From: JAMQKA01 sp043951865
GTDB taxonomy: Bacteria; Bacteroidota; Rhodothermia; Balneolales; Balneolaceae
Length of the DNA: 64,000 nucleotides
Assembly: GCF_043951865.1 (NCBI RefSeq)
Contig: NZ_JBINJF010000024.1
Span: 1-64,000, forward strand
Direction: 5' to 3'
The position numbers and the translations under genes are program-made. Below are positions 38,440-47,559 of the stretch, in pieces. The notes under the pieces were generated by a model. The model searched no databases. It worked only from the letters and a program-made list of their open reading frames with translations, and was not told the DNA's origin. Position 1 is the stretch's first letter; every line of letters begins with the position of its first letter.

Positions 38440-39093
38440 CTACTCAGAGGGAACAAGATTGTTCTGCAGGGCGAAGCGAACCAGGCCGGCGGTGTTTTTA
38501 ATTTCCAACTTCTGCATCAGGTTAAATCGATGGGTGTCAACGGTTCGTGGACTGATATACAACTGATCTGCGATCTCCTGGCTGGTATACCCCTCGACGA
38601 TCAATGTCAAAATTTCGTGCTCCCGTTTCGTAATGTTGATATCCAGCTCCTGCGGCTGTTCATTCGGTTTGTTGAGGTACGAGTTGGTAATCAATTTGGA
38701 GATGGGGTCGCTGAACACTTGCTGCCCTTTCATTACCGAACGAATCGCCTGCAGCAGGTCCGACTTTTCGGCATTTTTCAGCAGGTAGCCGTTGATATCG
38801 GCCTCAAGCACCTTGTCAAGGATATCTTTGTCAATATGCATGGAGAGAATCAGGATTTTTACCTCGGAATCAATATTGCGTAGTTCTTTTGCTGTTTCAA
38901 TTCCATCCTTTTCAGGCATGCTTATATCCAGCACGCATACATCCGCAGAGTGCTCTCTAAAAAGTTTAATGCATTCATCTCCCGTAGAAGCCTCACCGAC
39001 GATATTGATATCTTCTGCTGAGGCTAGATATTTTGTCACTCCAAATCGAAGAATTTCGTGGTCATCAGCAACCACAACATCTATCTGTTGCAT
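38440..39093 (-). CDS. LuxR/NarL-type response regulator (orphan)
   Basis: 217 residues. Receiver domain with D10-D11, phospho-acceptor D56 in VCVLDISMP, and YLLKNAEKSDL carrying the conserved Lys. The C-terminal LuxR HTH (about 150-210) contains LTLIVEGYTSQEIADQLYIS and RTVDTHR. I chose ATG 39093; a GTG at 39102 would add three residues. No histidine kinase is adjacent. It lies directly upstream of the R1-R3 repeats on the same strand, which may be its targets or partners. Confidence 0.92.
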   Translation of the reverse strand: MQQIDVVVADDHEILRFGVTKYLASAEDINIVGEASTGDECIKLFREHSADVCVLDISMPEKDGIETAKELRNIDSEVKILILSMHIDKDILDKVLEADINGYLLKNAEKSDLLQAIRSVMKGQQVFSDPISKLITNSYLNKPNEQPQELDINITKREHEILTLIVEGYTSQEIADQLYISPRTVDTHRFNLMQKLEIKNTAGLVRFALQNNLVPSE

Positions 39094-39426
39094 GTAGTAC
39101 ACCCCGCCTGGTTTGTCGACCCTCTAGTTCATCACTTAAAAAAAAGAGATGATGAATCATCTATATAATTCAAGGTAATTATTTCACTCACTTAAGCAAA
39201 TGGAAAAGCGCTAGTTCTGCAAATTAAATGATTATAACATAACCAAACGTTGATGGGGCAACGATCATTCTTTTGCTGCCTGAAACCGATGAAGAGGGTC
39301 TTCCCCCGACGGTTCTTCCTGTGTTGCCCGGCCTCCGATATTCTTTGTATAATCGTTAGGCGATTGGTTGCCATATTACTTATTTTCAGCCTTTTAACTG
39401 GAAAAAGAAACATTGAACAATAGTTT

Positions 39427-41211
39427 ATGAGTTTGAAACGTACGCACACCTGCGGTGAACTTTCCGAGCAGAACATCGGAGACCAGGTAATATTGAACGG
39501 TTGGGTTTCTGCGCGGCGCGACCTGGGCGGGGTTATTTTCATTGACCTGCGCGATCGCTATGGGATTACCCAAATCGTGTTCAAGGAAGAGGCCGGAGAT
39601 GTCCATGCCATTGCAGAAGAGATCCGGAATGAGTATGTGCTGGGAATCAAGGGGCGCGTGGAAAAACGCTCGGAAGAGACGGTGAATCCCGATATAGGCA
39701 CCGGCAATATTGAAGTGTTTGTGGATGAGGTCAGGATCTATTCTGAATCGGAAACTCCACCTTTTGAGATTAAAGATAACCTGGAGACCGGGGAAGAGCT
39801 GCGCTTGAAATACCGTTACCTGGATCTGCGCCGCAATGAGGTGCAACAAAATATGATGCTGCGTTCGGATGCGTATCATTCGATTCGCACCTATTTCCAC
39901 AACCGGGATTTCGCGGAGGTGGAGACCCCCTTCTTAATGAAAAGTACTCCCGAAGGCGCCCGCGACTACCTGGTGCCCAGCCGGGTGAACCCGGGAAAGT
40001 TTTTTGCCCTGCCGCAGAGTCCCCAGACGTACAAGCAGCTCCTGATGGTATCGGGATATGACCGCTATTTCCAGATTGTGAAATGTTTCCGGGATGAAGA
40101 CCTGCGGGCCGATCGCCAGCCCGAGTTTACACAGATTGACGTGGAGATGTCGTTTGTGGATGAAGATGAGATCATGCATACCACCGAGGGGCTGATGCAG
40201 AAGTTGATGAAGGATACGGTGGAACAAGATATTTCCGCCCCGTTTCCCCGTATGACCTATGAAGAGGCGATTAAAACCTACGGAACTGACAAGCCGGACA
40301 CCCGGTTCGGGATGGAGTTTGTGGATTATTCGGAACTGGTGAGAGAGTCGGAATTCAGGGTATTCTCCAAAACAGTTGAGAGCGGTGGCGGCGTGCTGGG
40401 CATCAAGGTGCCGGGCCAGGGTACGATGGGCCGTGGAGCCCTCGACCGCCTGACCGAGCGCGTGCAGGACGAGGTCGGCTCCAAGGGACTCGTCTATATC
40501 AAGCAGAACGAGGAGGAAGGCACAAAATGCAGTGTCGGGAAATTCCTGAAGGATGAGACGATACAGACGATGATTGACCAGGCGGATGCCGAGATGGGCG
40601 ATCTGATCCTCATACTTGCCGGACCCAAACCTACGGTCTACGAGCAGCTGGGCGAACTTCGCCTTATGATGGGCCGGGAACACGGCATGATTGATGAATC
40701 GCAGTATAACTTTCTCTGGGTGACTGACTTTCCGCTGGTGGCGTGGGATGAAGATTCGCAGCGTTATCATGCCCTGCATCACCCCTTTACCTCACCCAAG
40801 ACTGCGGATATCGAGAAGATGGATTCGGACCCCTCCGAGGTGAGCTCGCGGGCGTACGATCTCGTACTGAACGGATATGAGATCGGCGGCGGGTCGATCC
40901 GTATTCACAACCGGGAGCTCCAGCAGAAGATGTTTGCTCTGCTGGGCATTGACGATAAAGAAGCTGAAAAACGGTTTGGCTTCCTGTTGGAAGCTTTCAA
41001 ATATGGCGCCCCGCCCCACGGCGGTATCGCGCTTGGGGTCGACCGGATCGTGATGCTGCTTTCCGGTGGCAAAAGCCTGCGCGATGTGATCGCGTTTCCC
41101 AAAAACCAGAAGGCTCAAAACCTGATGGACGGAAGTCCCGATTATGTGGACCCGGAACAGCTGGACGATTTACACATTCGGCTGCAGGAAGATATTAAAG
41201 AACAAAACTAG
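39427..41211 (+). CDS. aspS: aspartyl-tRNA synthetase
   Basis: 594 residues, the usual bacterial length. The N-terminal OB domain has GWVSARRDLGGVIFIDLRDR. Class II motifs include FLMKSTPEGARDYLVPSR, CFRDEDLRADRQPEFTQID and GVDRIVMLLSG. The bacterial GAD insertion is present between. Whether it discriminates Asp from Asn tRNAs cannot be judged. A DUF429 gene follows 9 bp later. Confidence 0.97.
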   Translation: MSLKRTHTCGELSEQNIGDQVILNGWVSARRDLGGVIFIDLRDRYGITQIVFKEEAGDVHAIAEEIRNEYVLGIKGRVEKRSEETVNPDIGTGNIEVFVDEVRIYSESETPPFEIKDNLETGEELRLKYRYLDLRRNEVQQNMMLRSDAYHSIRTYFHNRDFAEVETPFLMKSTPEGARDYLVPSRVNPGKFFALPQSPQTYKQLLMVSGYDRYFQIVKCFRDEDLRADRQPEFTQIDVEMSFVDEDEIMHTTEGLMQKLMKDTVEQDISAPFPRMTYEEAIKTYGTDKPDTRFGMEFVDYSELVRESEFRVFSKTVESGGGVLGIKVPGQGTMGRGALDRLTERVQDEVGSKGLVYIKQNEEEGTKCSVGKFLKDETIQTMIDQADAEMGDLILILAGPKPTVYEQLGELRLMMGREHGMIDESQYNFLWVTDFPLVAWDEDSQRYHALHHPFTSPKTADIEKMDSDPSEVSSRAYDLVLNGYEIGGGSIRIHNRELQQKMFALLGIDDKEAEKRFGFLLEAFKYGAPPHGGIALGVDRIVMLLSGGKSLRDVIAFPKNQKAQNLMDGSPDYVDPEQLDDLHIRLQEDIKEQN

Positions 41212-41220
41212 GATTACAAG

Positions 41221-41931
41221 TTGAAAACAGTAGGAATTGACGGTTGCAAAGTGGGCTGGATCGCTATTAGTCTGGATGAGGAGCACGCCGGCTATTGGCT
41301 GTTGGAGTCGGACAGTGAGCTTGAAGAGACGTTTCGGGAATACGATCGCATCTTCATCGATGTCCCGATCGGGCTAAATGATGTAAGTTATACCCGAAAA
41401 TGCGATGAGATGCTGCGCGAGGTGCTTGGTCCCGACTACCAGGCCAGCGTATTTGATCCTCCAATCCGGCCGGCGCTCCACTCGCCCACTTATGCGGAGG
41501 CTTCGATGGAGAGCTACGAGACCACGGGCAAGAAAATTTCCATCCAGGCATGGAATATCACCCCCAATATCCGTTCCGTTGATCGCCTGCTGCAGGAACA
41601 TGAGGATTTCCGGGGAAAAGTATTTGAGAGTCACCCCGAGCTGCTGTTTCAGAAGTTAAACGGCGGCAATTCGATTCTGCAAAAAAAACAGACCAAAAAA
41701 GGGCTGCGTCATCGACTCGGGCTGTTGAAGGAGCAGAGCAAATTTGCCGACGACTTTTTCCGGGATATCAAGGAGGAATACCGGCGAAACCAGGTGGAGG
41801 AGGACGACATCGTGGATGCCATGGCGCTGGCGCTGTTTGCGCTCCGTTCGCTTGAAGAGCCGATAAAGACGCTGCCGGAAGATCCGCCCACCGATTCCAC
41901 CGGCCTTCCGATGGCTATCCATTACGTATAA
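41221..41931 (+). CDS. DUF429 family protein
   Basis: 236 residues with VGIDGCKVGWIAIS, FIDVPIGL, FDPPIRPALHSPTY and FESHPELLF, the pattern of the DUF429 (predicted RNase H-like nuclease) family. The start is TTG 41221. It is 9 bp after aspS, so probably co-transcribed. An A-family repeat begins within one base of its stop codon, so the 3' end may be shaped by that insertion. Confidence 0.85.
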   Translation: MKTVGIDGCKVGWIAISLDEEHAGYWLLESDSELEETFREYDRIFIDVPIGLNDVSYTRKCDEMLREVLGPDYQASVFDPPIRPALHSPTYAEASMESYETTGKKISIQAWNITPNIRSVDRLLQEHEDFRGKVFESHPELLFQKLNGGNSILQKKQTKKGLRHRLGLLKEQSKFADDFFRDIKEEYRRNQVEEDDIVDAMALALFALRSLEEPIKTLPEDPPTDSTGLPMAIHYV

Positions 41932-42054
41932 GGGCCCTTTGCAGAACCTGCCATTTGTTTGGAGGTGGTTGTACCATTGGCCTTATTGACTTTTAAACGG
42001 GAATACAACTCCCTCGGAACGAGGAATTGAGGCTTTGATTTTGCAAAGTCCTCT
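41931..42054. mobile_element. repeat family A, copy 3
   Basis: About 124 bp, opposite orientation to copy 1, with ends AGGGCCCTTTGCAGAACC and GATTTTGCAAAGTCCTCT. It shares internal blocks such as TGGTACAACC/GGTTGTACCA and GCAGGTTCTGC with the other copies. It starts at the stop codon of the DUF429 gene. No clear target duplication. Confidence 0.82.
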
Positions 42055-42074
42055 ACAAATATAAATACGCATTG

Positions 42075-42992
42075 CTAATACCGGGAGCGATATTCGCTTT
42101 GAACAGAACGCTGTTTCATTTTTCCAAAATATTTTAAACCCTGGTCAATGACACGGTGCCAGGGCAGCCCGATGATGCAGAGCCCGATCGTGTAGGAGAG
42201 AAACAGGATATTCATCGTTATATAGATACCCATGTGCAAGCCGATAATGCCGATAAACATAAGCGTTCGGTATCGTTTCCACCAGACCAGGAAAGCGAAA
42301 AATTCTGTCAAAAGTCCTGCCGTGAGAAACAGGGTGGCCACGGTGCGACTTTGAAGCGCTGCCTCCTGTACCCAGTTCAACTGAAATGTTCCTTTATCTG
42401 AAAGCACATCGGTTCCCTTTTCGGCAATCCACAGCCAAAGGTGATGGCCGTCGACCCACGTAACTCCGGTTGCAACCAGTTTGGAAAAGGCTGCGGTGGT
42501 ATAGCCGAGTCCCAGGAAAAAGACGACAAAACCGAGCCCGAAATGTAATGAGTGCTCCCTGTCTTTGAAGAAAACACTTCCGATTCCCAGGCCCAGAAGA
42601 CAGAACCCGACCATGTTTTGGCTGTGGGGAATCTCGCCCTGGCTGTACCGGGTCACATACTGCAAATGAAGCAATATAAAGGCAACCCCGTACAGCCATT
42701 TGGCCTTGTCAAAAAACAGGGCGCTGATCACAAAGATGGTGAGAAGCCCGGCGTTGACCAGGGGAAAGTAGGTCCCCAAAAACAGTTCCACATCGATGTA
42801 CTGGGCAAGGCCCAGCGGTAAAACCACATCGCTCAGGCGCTGGGTATAAAGTCCCCACTTCCATACGTAGATAATGGAGTAGACCACTGTGAACAGTTCG
42901 AAAAGACGGTAATAAACCTTGGTCCCCAGGGAATCGGGGTGCTCAGGTTCAAAAAGATTTCTGCTAATAGAATTGGTGAAAGTCCGTAACAT
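42075..42992 (-). CDS. HTTM-like multi-pass membrane protein
   Basis: 305 residues with about eight transmembrane segments, starting MLRTFTNSISRNLFEPE at ATG 42992 (a longer start to 43085 would enter the neighbour). GHHLWLWIAEKG and the overall pattern recall the HTTM/vitamin-K-dependent carboxylase-like membrane family. It starts 10 bp after its upstream partner, so the pair is an operon. Function unknown. Confidence 0.6.
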   Translation of the reverse strand: MLRTFTNSISRNLFEPEHPDSLGTKVYYRLFELFTVVYSIIYVWKWGLYTQRLSDVVLPLGLAQYIDVELFLGTYFPLVNAGLLTIFVISALFFDKAKWLYGVAFILLHLQYVTRYSQGEIPHSQNMVGFCLLGLGIGSVFFKDREHSLHFGLGFVVFFLGLGYTTAAFSKLVATGVTWVDGHHLWLWIAEKGTDVLSDKGTFQLNWVQEAALQSRTVATLFLTAGLLTEFFAFLVWWKRYRTLMFIGIIGLHMGIYITMNILFLSYTIGLCIIGLPWHRVIDQGLKYFGKMKQRSVQSEYRSRY

Positions 42993-43002
42993 GGGTCCTC
43001 TT

Positions 43003-43458
43003 CTATTTGAATAGATTTGGATTCTTATATGTGGTGTCTTTTGTAACCAGCAGCAACGGGATGGCGTTAACGACAACCGAATCATCTTCCGTCATGTAGC
43101 CGGTAACCCGGGTGGCCAGCCACTTCATATCCCCCATCCGTTCAGCCCGGAACAGGTCTCGAAGCGCTTGTATACGCTCGTTATCCCACTTCTCCGTCTT
43201 GGATATAAAGTTGGCAAAATCGATATCATCAATACCATGCTCGCTGAGAGGCACTACACGATCGCTTACATCAGCAAGGGGTTTGGTATCCCACAAATCT
43301 GCCCTGGCGGGATCATCCACCTCCTCAACAATCGCACGCGACCACGGGTTGCCCGCTTGCGAAAACATGGGAAATATACTGAATGGCCAGAACTCTCCCT
43401 TGTGGGTGCTTACCAAGACCGCATTTACCAGGAAACAAACGAGTAAAACGTTCTTCAT
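43003..43458 (-). CDS. partner of the HTTM-like protein, membrane-anchored
   Basis: 151 residues with an N-terminal signal-anchor (MKNVLLVCFLVNAVLVST) then EFWPFSIFPMFSQAGNPW, a motif seen in proteins encoded next to HTTM membrane proteins. The rest (about 60-150) is soluble and presumably periplasmic. ATG 43458 was chosen over 43488 because the signal-like segment begins there. Role unknown. Confidence 0.6.
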   Translation of the reverse strand: MKNVLLVCFLVNAVLVSTHKGEFWPFSIFPMFSQAGNPWSRAIVEEVDDPARADLWDTKPLADVSDRVVPLSEHGIDDIDFANFISKTEKWDNERIQALRDLFRAERMGDMKWLATRVTGYMTEDDSVVVNAIPLLLVTKDTTYKNPNLFK

Positions 43459-44182
43459 TTTAGATAATATTCCTCTCTCCATAGTCAACTTTGATTTATT
43501 AAGAATGAATGTTTTACATCAATTCAAGATAACATTTAGCATCATTAATTATCTTGAATAAGTGTAAATGTTAACAATTATTTAATTTTTGAATACTATA
43601 TCAAAACCAGCGATCATTCCCGGGGACAGCAAAGTCACCTCCTGGTCTATGCCTCCAAAAGGAGATTGCATTGTATGTTTGCAGGAGGCTCGTCAAAGAT
43701 ACAGTTTTGCAGGATCCTGTATTTGAGTCCGGTGGAGTGCTTTACAAACGCACAGTTGAAACAAACCACATATCGCGGTGAGGTGACTGAGCTTAACCTG
43801 TCGCCTTGCTTGGGAATAAATCTCCTGACGAGGTTCAGGGTCGAAATCTTACAGATTACAGGCCGTGAAAGGTTCGTCTTCTAAACGTTCGGGGATCGGG
43901 ATCTGCCCCCCCCCCATCAATCGGGTCACTGGAATAACGCGGAGTATCTCAACACGCCCGTGGTATGCAGGTGTGAACGCCAGCTCAAAATATTATGGCA
44001 CAGCGACCAACCGAGGAGAGAAGTGGGGCGGCCGGCACGGTCCCGATACGGTGGCCTGCCGCCCCAAAATTTCAAAGGACTGAGCGGAAAATGGGAGTAT
44101 TCCCGTAGTCTCAATACCAGTATCAATAAACCGCCGGCTCACACTATTTATCAATCTGTTTTTGACCGATTTATCACCGGTC
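43459..44182. other. large intergenic region with poly-C tract
   Basis: About 720 bp between divergent and convergent genes. A run of ten C residues (43906-43915) is present. ORFs on both strands are short and do not resemble known proteins. It may contain a decayed gene, but no remnant family was recognised. Confidence 0.35.
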
Positions 44183-45637
44183 TTAGCCACCGTTTTCGAG
44201 TATCTTCTTATATTTCACTCCCGCTTTGTACACGCGGTTGACTCCGTTGAAGGCGGCCCGCCGGTAGGCTTCACTCAGGGTGGGATAATTCATGACGTTG
44301 CGGATGAAGTAGCGGATATCACCGTCAAAAGCCATCACGGACTGCCCCAGGTGGATAAGGTTGCAGGCCTGGTCTCCGAGTATGTGCACGCCCAGTAGTT
44401 TAAAAGAATCAGTGCTGAAGACAAGTTTGAGAATGCCCCTGGGGTCGCCCATCATATCCGCTTTGGCAATATTTTTAAAATAGGCGCGTCCCACGGTCAC
44501 ATCTATTCCCTCATCGATAGCTTGCTGCTCGGTCAGCCCGATATGCGACATTTCGGGCAGGGTGTAGATGCCAAAGGGAATCTGCTGGGGGATGTCTTTG
44601 GCCGGTATGTCGAACATGTTGCAGGCGGCGAGACGTCCCTGGGTGAAAGAAGCCGAGGCCAGCCGGGGAAACCCGATGATATCTCCGGCGGCGTAGATAC
44701 TGTCAATTTTTGTTTTGTAGGTATCATCCACCGGAATATACCCTTCATCGTCGATTTCGATCTGGACCTTGTCCAGCCCGATATCAGCGGTGTTGGGTTT
44801 GCTTCCCCCCATGTAGAGTGCGTGCTCGGTTTCTATAACCTGCAATCGGTCATCGCCCTGCAGTTTTCTAAAACGGACCTCTACACAGGTTCGTATGGAG
44901 TTATACTCGATACTTTCAACCTGTACCCCCTTTTTAATGGTAATACTCTGATCGGCCAGCGCCTGGTCCAGGTGGTCCTGGATCTCCTCATCCAAAAACG
45001 TCAGGTGCTCCTGGTCCTCGCTTAGCATGGTCACCCGCGTCCCCAGCGCGGCGAACGTGGTCGCATATTCCAGGGCGTTCACGCCGATGCCGATGATCGC
45101 CAGGCGCTTGGGAATATGGGTAAGGCCGAAAATGGACTTGTAGTCCAGCACTTTATCGTGATCGATCTCAAAACTTGTTGGATAGACAGGGCTGCTTCCG
45201 GTACAGAGCAAAATCCGGTCTGCGCTGTACCGTTCGGTGGTTCCGATGGGCGTTTCGACCTCTACGGTGTGCTCCCCGGCAATACGGCCGAATCCGCGGG
45301 CCACATCAACCTCATTTTTGATGAGGTCATTCTTTACCTTTTTATTCTCCTGTTCCAATACTGCATTTTTGTATTGCAGCAGGTCCTCCATGCGGAAGCG
45401 CTCATACGGTTTTCGGGTTTCCCTGGTTCCGAACTGCGTGTCAAATTTTTTGATTGTGTTGGCCGATTCCCGGAGAGCCTTGCTGGGCACGGTTCCCAGG
45501 TTGATCCAGGTTCCCCCCAGGTTGCTGTCATGGGCTTCAACGACCAGCACCTTTTTGTCAAATTTGGAGCTCTGCATGGCACAGGAATAACCTGCAGGTC
45601 CACTTCCAACTATAATTACATCGTATTCGTGAGACAT
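44183..45637 (-). CDS. sthA: soluble NAD(P) transhydrogenase
   Basis: 484 residues of the flavoprotein disulfide reductase fold. FAD binding at VGSGPAGYSCAMQ, then GGTWINLGTVPSKALRES, where the redox cysteine pair of lipoamide dehydrogenases is absent, as in SthA. NAD domain at IIGIGVNALEYATTF, dimerisation end PTLSEAYRRAAFNGVNRVY. It balances NADPH and NADH. It stands alone, divergent from sodA, and both would serve redox balance. Confidence 0.92.
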   Translation of the reverse strand: MSHEYDVIIVGSGPAGYSCAMQSSKFDKKVLVVEAHDSNLGGTWINLGTVPSKALRESANTIKKFDTQFGTRETRKPYERFRMEDLLQYKNAVLEQENKKVKNDLIKNEVDVARGFGRIAGEHTVEVETPIGTTERYSADRILLCTGSSPVYPTSFEIDHDKVLDYKSIFGLTHIPKRLAIIGIGVNALEYATTFAALGTRVTMLSEDQEHLTFLDEEIQDHLDQALADQSITIKKGVQVESIEYNSIRTCVEVRFRKLQGDDRLQVIETEHALYMGGSKPNTADIGLDKVQIEIDDEGYIPVDDTYKTKIDSIYAAGDIIGFPRLASASFTQGRLAACNMFDIPAKDIPQQIPFGIYTLPEMSHIGLTEQQAIDEGIDVTVGRAYFKNIAKADMMGDPRGILKLVFSTDSFKLLGVHILGDQACNLIHLGQSVMAFDGDIRYFIRNVMNYPTLSEAYRRAAFNGVNRVYKAGVKYKKILENGG

Positions 45638-45877
45638 ACCTTTGTGTTTTTAACTGAAAACAACATTCAAAATTCATGTTAAAATACCAGAAATGAGCAA
45701 GCAATGCTGCATCGGTTTCATTAAAACATTGTTAAGACTTTCGGGAACGATTTTTACAGAAAAAATGATTATATACACGCTCCTGCAATAGCACAATAGT
45801 GCGTTGCAAGCCAAAGAGTTAAGTCTGTTTGGAATTTATTTTAAACAAACCGTTAAATAAAATTTTTATACATTATT

Positions 45878-46486
45878 ATGGCTTTTGAACTTCCAGATCT
45901 TCCGTATGATTATGATGCCTTGGAGCCTCACATTGATGAACGCACGATGAAAATTCATCACACCAAGCATCACCAGGGATACACCAACAAGGTGAATGCA
46001 GCACTTGAGGGACATAAATTTGCCGATCTCCCGATAGAAGAAGTGCTCGAACGCATTGACGAGGTACCAGAAGAAAAACGCCAGGCTGTTATCAACAACG
46101 GTGGCGGATTTGCCAATCACAAGCTGTTCTGGACGATTCTTTCTCCCAATGGGGGAGGCGACCCGACCGGTGACATTGCAGATGCCATCGATGATGAATT
46201 CGGTAGTTTTGACGACTTCAAAGAGGAATTCAACAATGCGGCTACCGGCCAGTTTGGTTCCGGATGGGGCTGGCTGTGCGTCGATGAAGACGGCGGGCTG
46301 CAGGTACTGTCAACGGCCAACCAGAACAGCCCGTACATGGATGGGCTAACCCCTATCCTGGGTGTTGACGTATGGGAGCACGCCTACTATCTGCACTACC
46401 AAAACGAGCGTGGCAAGTATGTCAACAATTTCTGGAATCTTGTCAACTGGGATCAGGTGAACGAATATTACAACGACGCCACCTGA
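45878..46486 (+). CDS. sodA: superoxide dismutase, Mn-type
   Basis: 202 residues with metal ligands H27 (in MKIHHTKHH), H81 (FANHKLFW), D164 and H168 (GVDVWEHAYY). Gly in GGGFANH and the Gln of TANQNSP favour the Mn type over Fe, though a cambialistic enzyme is possible. It dismutates superoxide in the cytoplasm. A hairpin follows at 46516. Confidence 0.95.
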   Translation: MAFELPDLPYDYDALEPHIDERTMKIHHTKHHQGYTNKVNAALEGHKFADLPIEEVLERIDEVPEEKRQAVINNGGGFANHKLFWTILSPNGGGDPTGDIADAIDDEFGSFDDFKEEFNNAATGQFGSGWGWLCVDEDGGLQVLSTANQNSPYMDGLTPILGVDVWEHAYYLHYQNERGKYVNNFWNLVNWDQVNEYYNDAT

Positions 46487-46515
46487 TCAGATCAACTGCA
46501 AAAGGGTAAGGATTT

Positions 46516-46545
46516 GTGCGGCGTATCTGAAGATGCGTCGCACAT
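46516..46545 (+). terminator. hairpin after sodA
   Basis: GTGCGGCGTATCT pairs with AGATGCGTCGCAC (two G-U pairs), then ATTCTTT. A modest T content makes it a probable terminator. It lies just before TATATTTG boxes (46552-46559, 46561-46568) that could start the bacilliredoxin transcript. Confidence 0.65.
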
Positions 46546-46608
46546 TCTTTATATATTTGTTATATTTGAAATGAATCAGACACCCCTTTAATAAAAGTAC
46601 ACACTGTT

Positions 46609-47058
46609 ATGCAATTCGGATTTGGAGTAGGTCCCGACACCTCATGGATGCGCGAAGAGCTCACGGAACTGGGAATTGAAGAACTGAAGACCCCGGATGA
46701 TGTGGATCGCGCAATGAAGGAATATGACAAAGGTACCATGTTGATGGTTATCAACTCGGTTTGTGGATGTGCCGCAGGTAATGCGCGGCCCGGAGTAAAA
46801 ATTGCGCTTGACGAAAGCGATGTAAAACCGGATCACATGGTCACCGTATTTGCCGGTCAAGACAAGGAGGCCACGGCTCGGGCGCGCGAATATTTCAGCG
46901 AATACCCGCCGTCATCCCCGGCATTCGCCTATTTTAAAGATGGCGACATCAAGGCGATGATACCCCGTCACAGGATTGAAGGCCGCACAAAAGAAGAAAT
47001 TTCTAAAGACCTGAAAATGGTATTTGAATCTTTTGCCGAGGAGGCCAAAGAGGGCTGA
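46609..47058 (+). CDS. BrxA/BrxB-family bacilliredoxin
   Basis: 149 residues with VINSVCGCAAGNARPG, the CGC motif (C52, C54) of bacilliredoxins, which remove bacillithiol from oxidised proteins. Family members start M(Y)xxxxV/GxxxxxMRxELTxxG, seen here as SWMREELTELG. This suggests the host makes bacillithiol, but no bsh genes are in the window. It follows sodA, a sensible oxidative-stress setting. Terminator at 47090. Confidence 0.92.
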   Translation: MQFGFGVGPDTSWMREELTELGIEELKTPDDVDRAMKEYDKGTMLMVINSVCGCAAGNARPGVKIALDESDVKPDHMVTVFAGQDKEATARAREYFSEYPPSSPAFAYFKDGDIKAMIPRHRIEGRTKEEISKDLKMVFESFAEEAKEG

Positions 47059-47089
47059 CGGCCACCGCTGATTTTTATTCTGTTTATAT

Positions 47090-47128
47090 GTAAGGGCACT
47101 GGTAGCAACCGGGTGCCCTTACTTTTTT
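47090..47128 (+). terminator. Rho-independent terminator after the bacilliredoxin
   Basis: 10-bp stem GTAAGGGCAC/GTGCCCTTAC and a T-run, 32 bp after the stop. Confidence 0.9.
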
Positions 47129-47559
47129 AAAATGGGCTACAAAACCGTTGCTGTTTCAAAGCCGTAAGCCTGTTTGTCTCACAGAGAAATGTGGGCAAGA
47201 AGTACCTGTTGTTATGTCGAAATATTCGTCAACTGGCAGCCCTTTCTCAAAAATAAAGTAACAAAATGAATTAAAAGTCGTAGTCTCTATTCGCACAGGT
47301 CAAATCACGTCATCAGGTTCTTATTCATGAAGGGTGATTTGCAGAGGGCTTTGAAAAACCGGGAATTTTGGTCAAGATCAAAGCCTGAGCGGATTCGGAA
47401 CCGCAGTTTATATCTAATAAATGAGGATTTCGAAGCCGAAAAAATGACGATATTGGCCAAAACAACGGTTTTGCAAAGACTTTTGCATTCAGTCACTTTT
47501 CGTTTTATACAAAATTTTGCTTGTAGTTTCTAAGAATCAACTATTACTCGTACGAACAG
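47129..47559. other. intergenic region with a C-family repeat
   Basis: About 430 bp. It holds repeat C copy 2 (47346-47480); otherwise no feature seen, apart from the presumed promoter of the SpoIIE-type gene. Confidence 0.5.
47346..47480. repeat. repeat family C, copy 2
   Basis: 135 bp, reverse complement of copy 1 (28226-28360), same length. TTTGCA occurs on both sides (47338-47343 and 47482-47487), a possible target duplication. The ends (GGGCTTTGAAAAACC; GGTTTTGCAAAGAC) resemble those of family A. Confidence 0.85.

Noticed and set aside
47305..47496. Minus-strand 63-codon ORF resembling the start of the ORF at 28245
   Set aside because: The similarity is explained by both lying in copies of repeat family C; no start signal and no conserved ending.
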